Source: an uncultured Chitinophagaceae bacterium | GTDB lineage: Bacteria > Bacteroidota > Bacteroidia > Chitinophagales > Chitinophagaceae | NCBI GenBank assembly: GCA_936908745.1 | Contig: CAKZFX010000020.1 | Coordinates: forward strand, 1 to 64,000 | Reading direction: 5' to 3' | DNA: 64,000 nt | In this document: piece after piece, positions 8,033-17,400 of the stretch | Layout of the letters: each line of letters starts with the position of its first letter | Numbering within the stretch: the first letter of the stretch is position 1 | The notes under the pieces: model-generated | Databases searched by the model: none | Told to the model about the DNA's origin: nothing | The model's input: the letters and a program-made list of their open reading frames with translations, nothing else | Program-made: the position numbers and the translations under genes

Positions 8033-8380
8033 ATGAATATTGAAAATACACAGAGCCAGATGCGGAAAGGGATACTGGAGTTTTGCATTCTCTCCATTAT
8101 CCGTCGCGGTGAGGCCTACCCGAGTGATATCGTGGAAGAGATGAGGGCGGCCAACCTGCAAATACTGGAAGGCACTTTGTACCCCTTGCTTACAAGATTG
8201 AAAAATGCGGACATGCTCACTTACCGATGGGTGGAAAGCAACTCCGGCCCGCCCCGCAAATATTTTTCACTGACAGAAAAGGGTGAAACATTTTATAAAG
8301 AACTGGAGCAAACCTGGAACGAACTGTCGAACGCTGTGAATGCTTTAGCCAATAAAAACGATCAGCCTCTTAACAACTAA
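8033..8380 (+). CDS. PadR-family transcriptional regulator
   Basis: 115 residues. A winged helix-turn-helix of PadR type fills almost the whole protein: GILEFCILSIIRRGEAYPSDI, then LQILEGTLYPLLTRLKNADML (recognition helix) and the wing SGPPRKYFSLTEKG. It lacks a long C-terminal helical domain, as in subfamily 2 members, with a short C-terminal dimerisation helix. An upstream in-frame ATG (8003) is less likely than 8033. The gene sits 48 bases before a PspC-domain membrane protein. This PadR-PspC pair is common in Bacteroidota, so it probably controls its neighbour and itself in response to envelope stress. Confidence 0.9.
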   Translation: MNIENTQSQMRKGILEFCILSIIRRGEAYPSDIVEEMRAANLQILEGTLYPLLTRLKNADMLTYRWVESNSGPPRKYFSLTEKGETFYKELEQTWNELSNAVNALANKNDQPLNN

Positions 8381-8428
8381 CAATCCTGTCTGCATCACAA
8401 GCAGGCTTCAACCAAAAAACAGATCAGT

Positions 8429-10684
8429 ATGAAAAAGATCATCAATATAAACCTGAGTGGACGGGTGATACCGATAGAAGATACCGCTTATGAAAAACTG
8501 CAAGCCTATATCGAAAGCCTGCGCCGCTACTTTGCCAAAGAAGAAAGCAAGGACGAGATCATCAATGATATCGAAAGCCGTATTGCAGAGTTGTTGCATG
8601 ATAAAGTGCGCAAAGGCGCTTCTTCTATCACCGATGCCGACATTGAAGAAATAGCCGCATCAATGGGTCGCCCGGAAGACCTGGAAGCAGAAGAGGCCGA
8701 CCTGTCGGCGAAAGCTTCCCAGCAACAACAGCATCAAAGCCAAAGCCAGCAGCAGAACTATTCTTATTCAGAGAAAAAAGCAAAGAGAAGGTTGTATCGT
8801 GACAGCAGCGATAAGTTTATCGGTGGTGTGTGTAGCGGTATCGCGGCTTACCTGAACATTGATCCTACCATTGTAAGAATACTGTTTGCGATCATCACTT
8901 TTGGTGGTTTTGGGTTGGGTTTTCTTGCTTATATCATCCTGTGGATCGTGTTGCCACCTTCTGATATTGAAAGCTATTCAGGAAAACGCCTGTTCAGAAA
9001 TCCTGATGATAAAGTGATCGGTGGCGTGGCCGGTGGTTTGGCTGCTTATTTTGATAAAAGCGCTTCCACCATCCGTCTGATCTTTGCCGCTCCTTTATTA
9101 TTGAGCATTTTATTCAGCATACTTAACAATTTCCGTTGGGATAATGACTTTGATGTGTTTTTAAATGTGGGTACGGGTTCATTGACCGGTACATTTATCC
9201 TTGCTTACGTGATCCTGTGGATGGTATTGCCTGAAGCGCATAGCCCTTATGAAAAAATGGAAATGCGTGGTGAAAAAGTGGATGTGAACACGATACGCCA
9301 GAATGTAAAGGAAGGCGCTGATAATATTAAACAACGGATGCAGAGCTGGGGCGAAGAAGTAAAAGAGTCTGCCCAAAACTTCAGCAACAAGGCCAAGGAA
9401 TTCAGCAATACAAGGGGAAAAGAATTTGCAAGGGACTTTAAAGAAACAGCCCGCCGCACCGGTGGTGGCCTGGGTCATGCGATTGGTGTGGCATTCAAAG
9501 CCTTCTTCCTGTTCATCTTTGGTTCTATCGCGTTGGCCATGTTCATTGGCCTGCTTACCTTATTATTTGGAGGCATCGCCTGGTGGCCGATCAATAATTT
9601 CTTATGGACAAGCAACTGGCAGCAAATTTATGCCTGGTGCACATTGATCTTCTTTGTCCTTGTTCCGTTGATCGGTTTTATTATCTGGGTGATCCGCCGT
9701 ATCACAAGAGTGCGTTCACGCAGTAACTACCTGGGCTGGACTTTTGGTTTTCTGTGGACCATCGGTTGGGTGTCGGCTACTTTATTGGCCGTCAGCATCA
9801 GCAAAGATTTTCGTGATGAGGAATTTGTAGAAACAACTGTCACGATGAACCAGCCTCCGCAAAATAAATTGCTGGTGGCCGTTTCTGAACCCGAACTGGA
9901 ATATAGCGGCCGTTTTGGCTGGGTGGATGATGAATTTGAAGGATGGGATTTGTCGGATGATACCGTACGCTTGTCAACGGTTCGTTTTAACATACAAGCC
10001 AGCAAGGATTCTCAATACCACACCATCATACGGAAACATGGCTATGGTAAAAATGAACAGGAAGCGACCAGTCGTGCCAACCATATTCAATATGCCGTTG
10101 TGTCAAAAGACAGTGTGCTGGATTTATCCAGCGGTTATGCGATCAGCAAGGAGGATAAATTCCGTTTTCAATGGGTGGAAATTGAAATACAGGTGCCAAT
10201 TGGTAAGAAAATACGCTTTGACCAATCAGTAAATGATAAACTGAACCCTGTTAAGTTCAAAAGAAGATACCGCCGCAACCGTGGCAATGATTTTGAAATT
10301 GACCGTGAATACTGGAGACAGTTCCGTCCGAATGTGGATTATGTAATGGGTGTGGATGGTTATTTATCTGATCCTGAAGGAAAGAAAATTGAGAATGAGC
10401 GAAAGGCTCCTGAACAAAGACAACCGGCGGCTACTGACAACGATTATCGTTATTCAGACGAGGAAAATGATAAAAGAGAAGATTCGATCAACCTTGAAAA
10501 CGAGCTGAACGAACAAAAAAGGATCAAAAAAGAATCGGAAGACCGCATAAAAGAATTACAGGAAAAACAAAAAAAGTCAACCTCTTTTTCAAAACCGGAA
10601 AGCCTTGATGAAGAAGAAGGATCGGTATCTGTAACCCGTTCGTCCTTCAATGCGTCCAATGCATCATTGATCGACTGGTTTTAA
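8429..10684 (+). CDS. PspC-domain envelope-stress membrane protein
   Basis: 751 residues. Residues 1-90 are a cytoplasmic helical domain often found before PspC (IINDIESRIAELLHDKVRKG). Two PspC domains follow, each a GGVxxGxAAY motif plus a membrane helix: FIGGVCSGIAAYLNID near 135 and VIGGVAGGLAAYFDKS near 195, both ending in ILWIVLP/ILWMVLPE. An amphipathic helical linker (about 280-335) leads to three further membrane helices (about 350-460). The large remaining C-terminal part begins with a soluble domain and ends in a Lys/Glu-rich coiled coil. PspC proteins in other bacteria sense membrane damage. The paired PadR gene upstream supports that role. The long soluble tail has no function I can name. 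Confidence 0.88.
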   Translation: MKKIININLSGRVIPIEDTAYEKLQAYIESLRRYFAKEESKDEIINDIESRIAELLHDKVRKGASSITDADIEEIAASMGRPEDLEAEEADLSAKASQQQQHQSQSQQQNYSYSEKKAKRRLYRDSSDKFIGGVCSGIAAYLNIDPTIVRILFAIITFGGFGLGFLAYIILWIVLPPSDIESYSGKRLFRNPDDKVIGGVAGGLAAYFDKSASTIRLIFAAPLLLSILFSILNNFRWDNDFDVFLNVGTGSLTGTFILAYVILWMVLPEAHSPYEKMEMRGEKVDVNTIRQNVKEGADNIKQRMQSWGEEVKESAQNFSNKAKEFSNTRGKEFARDFKETARRTGGGLGHAIGVAFKAFFLFIFGSIALAMFIGLLTLLFGGIAWWPINNFLWTSNWQQIYAWCTLIFFVLVPLIGFIIWVIRRITRVRSRSNYLGWTFGFLWTIGWVSATLLAVSISKDFRDEEFVETTVTMNQPPQNKLLVAVSEPELEYSGRFGWVDDEFEGWDLSDDTVRLSTVRFNIQASKDSQYHTIIRKHGYGKNEQEATSRANHIQYAVVSKDSVLDLSSGYAISKEDKFRFQWVEIEIQVPIGKKIRFDQSVNDKLNPVKFKRRYRRNRGNDFEIDREYWRQFRPNVDYVMGVDGYLSDPEGKKIENERKAPEQRQPAATDNDYRYSDEENDKREDSINLENELNEQKRIKKESEDRIKELQEKQKKSTSFSKPESLDEEEGSVSVTRSSFNASNASLIDWF

Positions 10685-10718
10685 ACCTCGGTTGAAGTTG
10701 GAATCCGCTCAGCGGAAC

Positions 10719-10748
10719 GAAAGCTCTTTATGGAGCTTTCTTTTTTTT
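10719..10748 (+). terminator. Terminator of the PadR-PspC operon
   Basis: An 8-bp stem (GAAAGCTC / GAGCTTTC) with a 6-base loop and a run of eight or more T, 35 bases after the stop. Confidence 0.85.
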
Positions 10749-10770
10749 TGATCTTATTTCTACATCTTTT

Positions 10771-10850
10771 TTACCGCAAAGGCGCAGAGGGCGCAAAGTT
10801 TTCGCAGAGAAGTTTATTTATCTGCGTTCGTCTGCGAGATCTGCGGGAGA
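10771..10850. repeat. Intergenic palindromic repeat, copy 2
   Basis: Starts TTACCGCAAAGGCGCAGAGG and carries GCGCAAAGTTTTCGCAGAGA, nearly identical to the copy at 5940, then a CTGCGAGATCTGCGGGAGA right arm. It fills the gap between the terminator and the gcvT promoter. Confidence 0.7.
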
Positions 10851-10869
10851 TTAATCGTTTTAATTATTC

Positions 10870-10877
10870 TACATTTG
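10870..10877 (+). promoter_or_regulatory. gcvT promoter -7 element
   Basis: TACATTTG matches TAnnTTTG, 17 bases before the ATG at 10895. No clear -33 TTTG is seen at the usual distance. It supports the internal start against the longer reading frame from 10730. Confidence 0.45.
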
Positions 10878-10894
10878 CGGACAATTTTTGTTGT

Positions 10895-11980
10895 ATGAAA
10901 AATACCCCGTTTACAGACAAACACATTTCCCTTGGCGCCAAGATGGCCGAATTTGCAGGCTACAATATGCCGATCTCTTATACTGGTATCAATGATGAAC
11001 ACGCAGCAGTACGAAAAAACGCCGGTGTGTTTGATGTAAGCCATATGGGCGAATTCATGCTGAAAGGCGAGCATGCGTTGGACCTGATCCAGCGCACCAC
11101 CAGCAATGATGCTTCTAAATTAAAAGCGGGACAGGCGCAATACAGTTGCTTGCCGAATGAAAACGGCGGTATCGTGGACGACTTGCTGGTGTACTGTATT
11201 GAAGAAAACAAAACCTATATGCTGGTGGTAAATGCCTCCAACATTGAAAAAGACTGGAACTGGATCAGCAAATACAATACAAACAATGCAGAGATGCACA
11301 ATATCTCTGATAAAACAGGTTTGCTGGCGATCCAGGGCCCGAATGCTACAAAGATTTTGCAAACGCTGACCGAAATGGACATCCTGAACCTGAAATATTA
11401 CACGTTTGTAAAAGGCAAATTTGCCGGTGTGGACAATGTGCTGATCAGCGCAACAGGTTATACCGGCGCAGGTGGCGTTGAAATTTATTTTGAGGACAAA
11501 GATGATAATGCCGGTAAGATCTGGAACGCCATTTTTGAAGCAGGCGATTCATCCGGTATCAAACCTGTGGGCCTCGGCGCAAGAGATACGCTGCGTTTGG
11601 AAATGGGTTATTGCTTATACGGCAATGATATTGACGATACCACTTCGCCATTGGAAGCGGGCCTCGGCTGGATCACGAAATTCACAAAGGATTTTACCTC
11701 TAAAGAAATATTCGCGAAGCAAAAGGAAAATGGCCTGGAGAAAAAGCTGGTCGGTTTTGAAATGATCGACAAAGGTATTCCCCGCCAGGGCTACGAGATC
11801 AAAGATTTCAGTGGCACCACGATCGGCAATGTGACGTCGGGTACGCAATCACCCACGCTTGGCAAAGCCATCGGTATGGGCTATGTGCGCACTGCTTTTG
11901 CAGCAATTGATACACCGATCTATATTAAAGTAAGAGATAAACTGTTACAAGCGAAAGTGGTGAAGATCCCATTTGTATAA
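10895..11980 (+). CDS. gcvT: Aminomethyltransferase, glycine cleavage T protein
   Basis: T protein of the glycine cleavage system: transfers the aminomethyl carbon from lipoylated H protein to tetrahydrofolate, releasing ammonia. The 361 residues match family length. Signatures include FAGYNMPISYTG, VFDVSHMGEF, TGYTGAGGVEIYFE and LGARDTLRLEMGYCLYGNDI, with the C-terminal GNVTSGTQSPTLGKAIGMGY. The frame is open further upstream, but the extra 55 codons lie in a repeat element and have no similarity to GcvT. gcvH and gcvP are not in the window. Confidence 0.97.
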   Translation: MKNTPFTDKHISLGAKMAEFAGYNMPISYTGINDEHAAVRKNAGVFDVSHMGEFMLKGEHALDLIQRTTSNDASKLKAGQAQYSCLPNENGGIVDDLLVYCIEENKTYMLVVNASNIEKDWNWISKYNTNNAEMHNISDKTGLLAIQGPNATKILQTLTEMDILNLKYYTFVKGKFAGVDNVLISATGYTGAGGVEIYFEDKDDNAGKIWNAIFEAGDSSGIKPVGLGARDTLRLEMGYCLYGNDIDDTTSPLEAGLGWITKFTKDFTSKEIFAKQKENGLEKKLVGFEMIDKGIPRQGYEIKDFSGTTIGNVTSGTQSPTLGKAIGMGYVRTAFAAIDTPIYIKVRDKLLQAKVVKIPFV

Positions 11981-12008
11981 AATAAGAAATAAAGAATAAG
12001 GAATATTA

Positions 12009-12036
12009 AATGAGAAAGGTTGCTTTCTCATTTTTT
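12009..12036 (+). terminator. gcvT terminator
   Basis: A 10-bp perfect stem (AATGAGAAAG / CTTTCTCATT) with a 4-base loop, followed by T residues, 29 bases after the stop. Confidence 0.85.
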
Positions 12037-12068
12037 GTTTTTCGCTTCTTCTTTTTAATTTAGTCCCG

Positions 12069-12545
12069 ATGCCAACTATTCACCTGACCACATTTATAGC
12101 AGCGCCTGCGCAGCGGGTGTTTGACCTGAGCCGTCATATCGGTTTGCACAAGGAATCCATGACGCAATACAAGGAAGAAGCCGTGGCGGGTGTACGTTTT
12201 GGCCTGATTGAAAAAGAGGAGACCGTTACCTGGAAAGCCAAACATCTTTTTAAAAACCGTTTGTTGCGCAGCCGTATTTCAGAAATGAAAAAATATGAAA
12301 TGTTCATCGACGAACAGGCGCAGGGCGATTTTAAACTGATGAAACACGAGCATCATTTCAAACCTTGTGACAACGGCACGATCATGATTGATATATTTGA
12401 CTTTGAATCACCATATGGCGTTGTTGGCAAATGGTTCAACGCCTTATACCTCACCCGCTATATGCAACGGATGCTGGAAAGCCGTAACCAGTTGATCAAG
12501 GAATATGCGGAGAGTGAGAAATGGAAGAAGTTGCTGGATAATTAG
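12069..12545 (+). CDS. SRPBCC (START-like) family protein
   Basis: 158 residues with the helix-grip pattern of SRPBCC ligand-binding proteins: N-terminal strand TIHLTTFIAAPAQRVFDLSR, central strands (RFGLIEKEETVTWKAKHLF; KMKKYEMFIDEQ-type) and a long C-terminal helix (YMQRMLESRNQLIKEYAESE). Bacterial members of this subgroup are often labelled cell-division inhibitors, on weak evidence. They bind hydrophobic ligands in a cavity. No signal peptide, so cytoplasmic. It is a single gene behind a terminator. Confidence 0.75.
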   Translation: MPTIHLTTFIAAPAQRVFDLSRHIGLHKESMTQYKEEAVAGVRFGLIEKEETVTWKAKHLFKNRLLRSRISEMKKYEMFIDEQAQGDFKLMKHEHHFKPCDNGTIMIDIFDFESPYGVVGKWFNALYLTRYMQRMLESRNQLIKEYAESEKWKKLLDN

Positions 12546-12667
12546 CACTTTAGTTATAACAACCCTTCTTTTTTCCATCAATTCTTCCTGGTCCTCTTCG
12601 CTGATACAAAACAATTTATAAGAGTTATGCTGTAACGCTTATGAATATAAGAAAATTTGTCAGCAAT

Positions 12668-12913
12668 TTATAAAGGTCGAATACCCACCGCATGACAATA
12701 CGAAATAAATTCCGTAATTAAATGCCCGGCTACTAAATCAAAATCTTTGTTCTTATTTTGAAGAGCCAAAAGTTTTGAGCCATACCGTGAGCAAATTTCA
12801 CTCCCTGTTGCACTTGCTTTTACTTCATTTTCTAACTGCTTCCGTTCGGTCTCCATGTTTTGATCTGTAAGCAGTTGATCAATCTCTCTTATTATTTCTA
12901 AGTGATTTTTCAT
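12668..12913 (-). CDS. Hypothetical protein coupled to the TPM-domain gene
   Basis: 81 residues, helical, no signal peptide and no recognised domain. Its start overlaps the end of the upstream TPM-domain gene by 35 bases, which suggests one transcript and coupled translation. The sequence has two Cys (ICSRYGS, SYCHAVG) and an acidic N-terminal helix. I do not recognise a family. Confidence 0.6.
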   Translation of the reverse strand: MKNHLEIIREIDQLLTDQNMETERKQLENEVKASATGSEICSRYGSKLLALQNKNKDFDLVAGHLITEFISYCHAVGIRPL

Positions 12914-13442
12914 CGATTTTTTTTAAAGAACCCATTAATGCTAATAGTCCGTTTCTTACACCCACAAAATAATTTCCCTTCTTAAACCCCGGGATAAAAT
13001 GATCGTTGATGATCTTCAACGTTTCTTCATCGCTTAGCCATTGTGTTATTCCTAAACCATTTTGGATACGGATTTTGCGAAACGCTCTTGAAACGCCAAT
13101 AAAGACTCCGTAATTTTTTTCTTTTTGTCCTACGCCCCAGGCGTTGGCAAGCTCCAATGTATAATTGTCAAAATCAGTGCTGTCTGTGTGCGGTTCGTTG
13201 AGCGTTACAACGGCGATCTGTATCGTTGTTCTTTTTTCAAAATCCCCGATTAAACTGTCTAATTGCTGAATTTCATTTTGTGTAAACAAATGTTCAAAGT
13301 CGCTGACATAACCTGATGGTTGAGGCAGGGCTTTTGTCTTTGCCGTATCTGTCGCTGGAATTCCGGTAGCATTTTTTGGTTTTTGGCTTTGGCCGCATGC
13401 TAAAAAGGCAGCCGATAGGAGAAACAGAAGTAGGACTTTCAT
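12879..13442 (-). CDS. TPM-domain lipoprotein
   Basis: 187 residues from ATG 13442. The lipoprotein signal VLLLFLLSAAFLAC gives a lipid-modified Cys near residue 16. After a Lys/Thr/Pro-rich linker comes a TPM (TLP18.3/Psb32/MOLO-1) domain: GYVSDFEHLFTQNEIQQLD, IQIAVVTLNEPHT and ANAWGVGQKEKNYGVFIGVS, then RKIRIQNGLGITQWLSDEE. Many TPM proteins sit in envelope complexes, and some plant members have phosphatase activity. Specific role unknown. A longer in-frame reading back to 13829 runs antisense through comB and has no similarity to the family. It diverges from comB; only 64 bases separate the two starts. Confidence 0.85.
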   Translation of the reverse strand: MKVLLLFLLSAAFLACGQSQKPKNATGIPATDTAKTKALPQPSGYVSDFEHLFTQNEIQQLDSLIGDFEKRTTIQIAVVTLNEPHTDSTDFDNYTLELANAWGVGQKEKNYGVFIGVSRAFRKIRIQNGLGITQWLSDEETLKIINDHFIPGFKKGNYFVGVRNGLLALMGSLKKIDEKSLRNNKRD

Positions 13443-13489
13443 TTGAAGCTTGTTAACGGCTATAAATATATAATTTCCCTCCCATCCAT

Positions 13490-13497
13490 TATTTTTG
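13490..13497 (+). promoter_or_regulatory. comB promoter -7 element
   Basis: TATTTTTG matches TAnnTTTG, ending 9 bases before the ATG at 13507, so the transcript would have almost no leader. Confidence 0.4.
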
Positions 13498-13506
13498 CAG
13501 CAATTT

Positions 13507-14235
13507 ATGACCAGCAAACCCACTCTCAATACCTCCCTTTCCCCGGCCTTATTACATTTATACGACCTCAGCAACAGCGTGGTGGTGATCATTGATGTAT
13601 TCAGGGCTACGTCTACCATCGCGTCTGCGCTGAACAATGGCGCTAAATGCGTTATACCTGTTGATTCGGTGCCCAAAGCCATCGAGATCAGCAAAAGTAT
13701 TGGCGGTATCGCCGCCGGCGAACGTGACGGGAAAATAGCAGAAGGGCTGGTACATGGCAATTCGCCGCTGGAATATAACCGTGAGTTTATCGAAGGCAAA
13801 ACGCTGGTGCTGACCACCACCAATGGCACACGCCTGCTGCATATGGCATTGGAAAAAGGCGCAGATACGATCGTTTCAGGATCTTTTCCTAACCTTTCTG
13901 CCGTATGCGACTATCTCGCTGCGGAAAAGAAAAACGTGGTGCTGGGTTGCGCCGGCTGGAAAGACCGATTTAACCTCGAAGACACCTTATTTGCGGGTGC
14001 CGTGATCAGCCGTCTCAAAAAACAATTCACCATCCATTGCGATAGCTCCTTAATGGCCGAAACCATGTATGCAAAGCATAAAAATAACATGATGGGTTTT
14101 GCGCCAAAACTGACACACTACCACCGTCTCGTGGAACGCTTCGGATTGATCGAGGATATTCAATTTTGCCTGACAAATGATGTGGCAAATGTGTTGCCGC
14201 TGTACCGTGAGGGAAAGCTGATTTGCGAAAAATAA
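13507..14235 (+). CDS. comB: 2-phosphosulfolactate phosphatase family protein (ComB)
   Basis: 242 residues, the length of the ComB family. Motifs: VVIIDVFRATSTIASAL near the N-terminus, GERDGKIAEGLVHGNSPLEY, LVLTTTNGTRLL, VLGCAGWKDRFNLEDTLFAG and MMGFAPKLTHYHRL. The founding archaeal enzyme dephosphorylates 2-phosphosulfolactate, a step to coenzyme M. In Bacteroidota, which do not make coenzyme M, the substrate is uncertain; sulfolactate or sulfonolipid-related chemistry is a possibility. The start at ATG 13507 is preferred over a TTG four codons upstream. Confidence 0.9.
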   Translation: MTSKPTLNTSLSPALLHLYDLSNSVVVIIDVFRATSTIASALNNGAKCVIPVDSVPKAIEISKSIGGIAAGERDGKIAEGLVHGNSPLEYNREFIEGKTLVLTTTNGTRLLHMALEKGADTIVSGSFPNLSAVCDYLAAEKKNVVLGCAGWKDRFNLEDTLFAGAVISRLKKQFTIHCDSSLMAETMYAKHKNNMMGFAPKLTHYHRLVERFGLIEDIQFCLTNDVANVLPLYREGKLICEK

Positions 14236-14404
14236 AATCTACTAAGATACTTCTTTTTTCGCTGACAAAAACGGGTCAAAAATTATTTTTTATTTAGCCT
14301 TAATTGTCAGGAAATCCGCCTCATATTCCTTTAGATTTGCCGATTAACCTTTTTTGATTGCGACGTAAACATCGTACATCGGCCATCTAAAAATCGTACA
14401 TCAA

Positions 14405-17400
14405 TTGGCTCTACCTCATCTTGTCAAATTCGTATACACCCATGGAACCGACGAAGTGATCCGCCGGGGAAAAAAGATTCATGCGATTGGTTATTGTGAA
14501 CTGGTTGAACATGATGACCTTTTTGGCTCCGCTGTATTCCGTGTAAAGGATGATATCTACGCTACTTTTTACAAAGTATATATTCAGAAATTCAAAGACC
14601 CGAAAGGACTTTCGGTACGCTGCACCTGCCCTTATAACTTAGGTGATATCTGCCGTCATGAAGCGGCCTCCTTATTTCAATTGCAGGAAATGATCGACCG
14701 GGGTCACCTGCAAAGCGATGATGTAAAATATGACCAGCGCCATACGGTGGCAAAAATGAAAGCGATTGACCTGAAAACATTGCGCCTGCTTTCATCTCCC
14801 GAAACACTGGGCGAAGCCGAAAAATTTTTACGCACTCATAAAGCCAGTATTGATTTTGCCGAAAATGAAACCGTAAAAGCTACGGTGAAACTGAACGGCA
14901 ACGATTACAAAGTGATCATCCGTAAAAACGAAGAACGCAATTTTGATACAAGCTGCGACTACGATGATCCCGATCATCCATTGTGTTTACCAAAAGTGAT
15001 CGTATTCCTTCAATTGCTGAACGCTTATGGCGGCAATTATTTTGACAGCATCCGCAACTGGGATAAAGAGAAAAATAAATTGCTGGAAGCCTATGGCTAT
15101 TCATTAGACGACGACCTGAAAGGAAAATTTGAGTTCGCGTACAAAGAAGGCAAGCCTTTCCTGCGTGTATTAGACACCAGCATCAAAAGAGTGGCGCCGG
15201 TGGCCACCTCACCCAAACCCGTATTGCTCCCGATAAAAGAAAAAGAAGAAACGCCGCAGGTTACAGTAGCTCCCGAACCTGTGATAACGAAACCTTCGCA
15301 AAAACTCGGGGTTGTTTTCAATTTTAACAAACCTGCATATCCTTATTTCACTGTGGATGTGGTAAGCGGCGAACCCAATGAAGATGTGACTGCCTTTGCA
15401 GGCAAAGTAGAAAAGCTGGACATCAGCCGTTATGTAGATGCGGATAAGTTATCCGACGGCGATAAAGAAATGCTGAGCATGCTCCGCAAATTGCAGGACA
15501 CGGAGATCAATAAATACATCAGCCGCAACTCTCCTTTCTCTGGTATCTGGGAAAACATTATTCACCACGAAGAAGATGACCTGCCGGAAGAAACCAAAGA
15601 GCTGATGGCTGAATACCTGTTGCCCAAGCTCAAAAAAATATTCGCTGATCTTTGGGAAAGCCCGTTTGTTTTTATCCTGCCGGAAAAAAAACAATTCAAG
15701 ACCACTAACCTTGAACAATTGCAACTGGCCACAGAGGAAGCAAAGCCGCATTTCATTGTCAAAAAGAACACACACTATACCATCTTATGCCGGGTAAACC
15801 TTGGTAGTATGGAATATGACTTAGGCGAAAACGAAAGCCCGAGTCCTTTATTCTTCTTCTATAACCAGCAATTGCATTTATGGAAAAGCAATGATGCGAT
15901 TCATCTCACCGATAAATTTTTGCCTTCCGGCAAAATGACGGTCAACAGCAGCGAATGGAACGAACAACTACACAAATTCGTTTTGCCATTGGCAAAAGAA
16001 TACAAAGTGGATTTTGATAAATCGCTGGTGCAGGAAATAAAAGATGGCGATCCGGAAGTAAAACTGTTCCTGGTGGAAAAAGGCGATTACCTTGTTTTTC
16101 AACCGGCGTTTTCTTACAAAGGGTTTGAAACAAGATCAAAAGACCGTGATGATATCGTGGTGCCCCAGGGTGATAAAGTAGTGATCGTTCACAGAAACCG
16201 GGAGAAAGAAGCAGTCTTTATTCAAAAGCTGCAAAACCTGCACTCCAACTTTATTTACAATGAAGAAAACGGGTCGCTGGCGCTGAAAGGAACTGATGTG
16301 TTGAAAAACAACTGGTTCTTTTTATTCGTGGATGCGATGAAAGATATTAAAACGCCGGTGTTTGGATTTGAGGCGTTAAAGAACTTCCGTTTTAATACGT
16401 CCAAGCCACAGACCAAGATCTTTATCAGCAGCAACACCGATTGGTTTGATGCCAAAGTAGACATCGTGTTTGGCGACCAGCATGTAACGGTGGCCGAAGT
16501 AAAAAGAGCGTTGGCCAATAAGCAACAGTTTGTACAACTGAATGATGGCACGCTCGGTATTTTGCCCGAGGAGTGGATCAAAAAATACTCTTTGCTGTTT
16601 CGTGTAGGCGAAGGCAAAAGCAATTCATTGAAACTCTCCCGTTATCATTTAAGCGTGGTGGATGAGCTGTATGAGCAGCGGGATGAAGAAGAACTGACCG
16701 TTCAACTGGAAGAGAAATATGGAAAACTGCGTGAGTTCAATACCATCAGTGAAATAGAGCCGCCGTATCATTTAAAAATGATCCTGCGTCCTTACCAGGT
16801 GGCCGGTTATCAATGGCTGAATTATTTGAAAGATATTAAGTGGGGTGGCATACTTGCAGATGACATGGGTTTGGGTAAAACCGTACAGGCTTTGTCGTTT
16901 ATGGACCATTTCAAAACCGACAATGGAAAATTAAAAGCATTGGTGGTTTGCCCGACAACACTGATCTATAACTGGGAAAATGAGATCAAAAAATTCACAC
17001 CGAAACTGACGTACAGGATTCACCACGGTGCTACCAGAACAAGAGACCGTGAACAACTCATTGATCATGATGTGACGATCACCACGTATGGTACATTGCG
17101 AAGCGATATAAAGCTATTGTTGAGTGTTGAATTTGACTATGTAATACTCGATGAAAGCCAGGCGATCAAAAACCCGGCAAGTAAAGTAACAAAAGCCGCG
17201 GGCCTGCTCAATGCAAAACATCGTCTTTGCATGAGTGGTACGCCTTTGCAGAATAATACCTTTGACATTTTTGCCCAAATGAACTTCCTCAATCCCGGTA
17301 TGCTGGGAACGATGGAATTTTTCAGACAGGAATTTGCCATACCGATTGATAAGTTTGGTGAGCAAGACCGCAAAGAGCATTTGAAAAAAATTCTCTACCC

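Noticed and set aside
10730..10894. N-terminal extension of gcvT
   Set aside because: The 55 extra codons overlap a terminator hairpin and an intergenic repeat, and a TAnnTTTG element lies just before the internal ATG.
13443..13829. Longer version of the TPM-domain gene starting at 13829
   Set aside because: The added part runs antisense through comB, lacks similarity to the family, and would bury the lipoprotein signal that begins at 13442.
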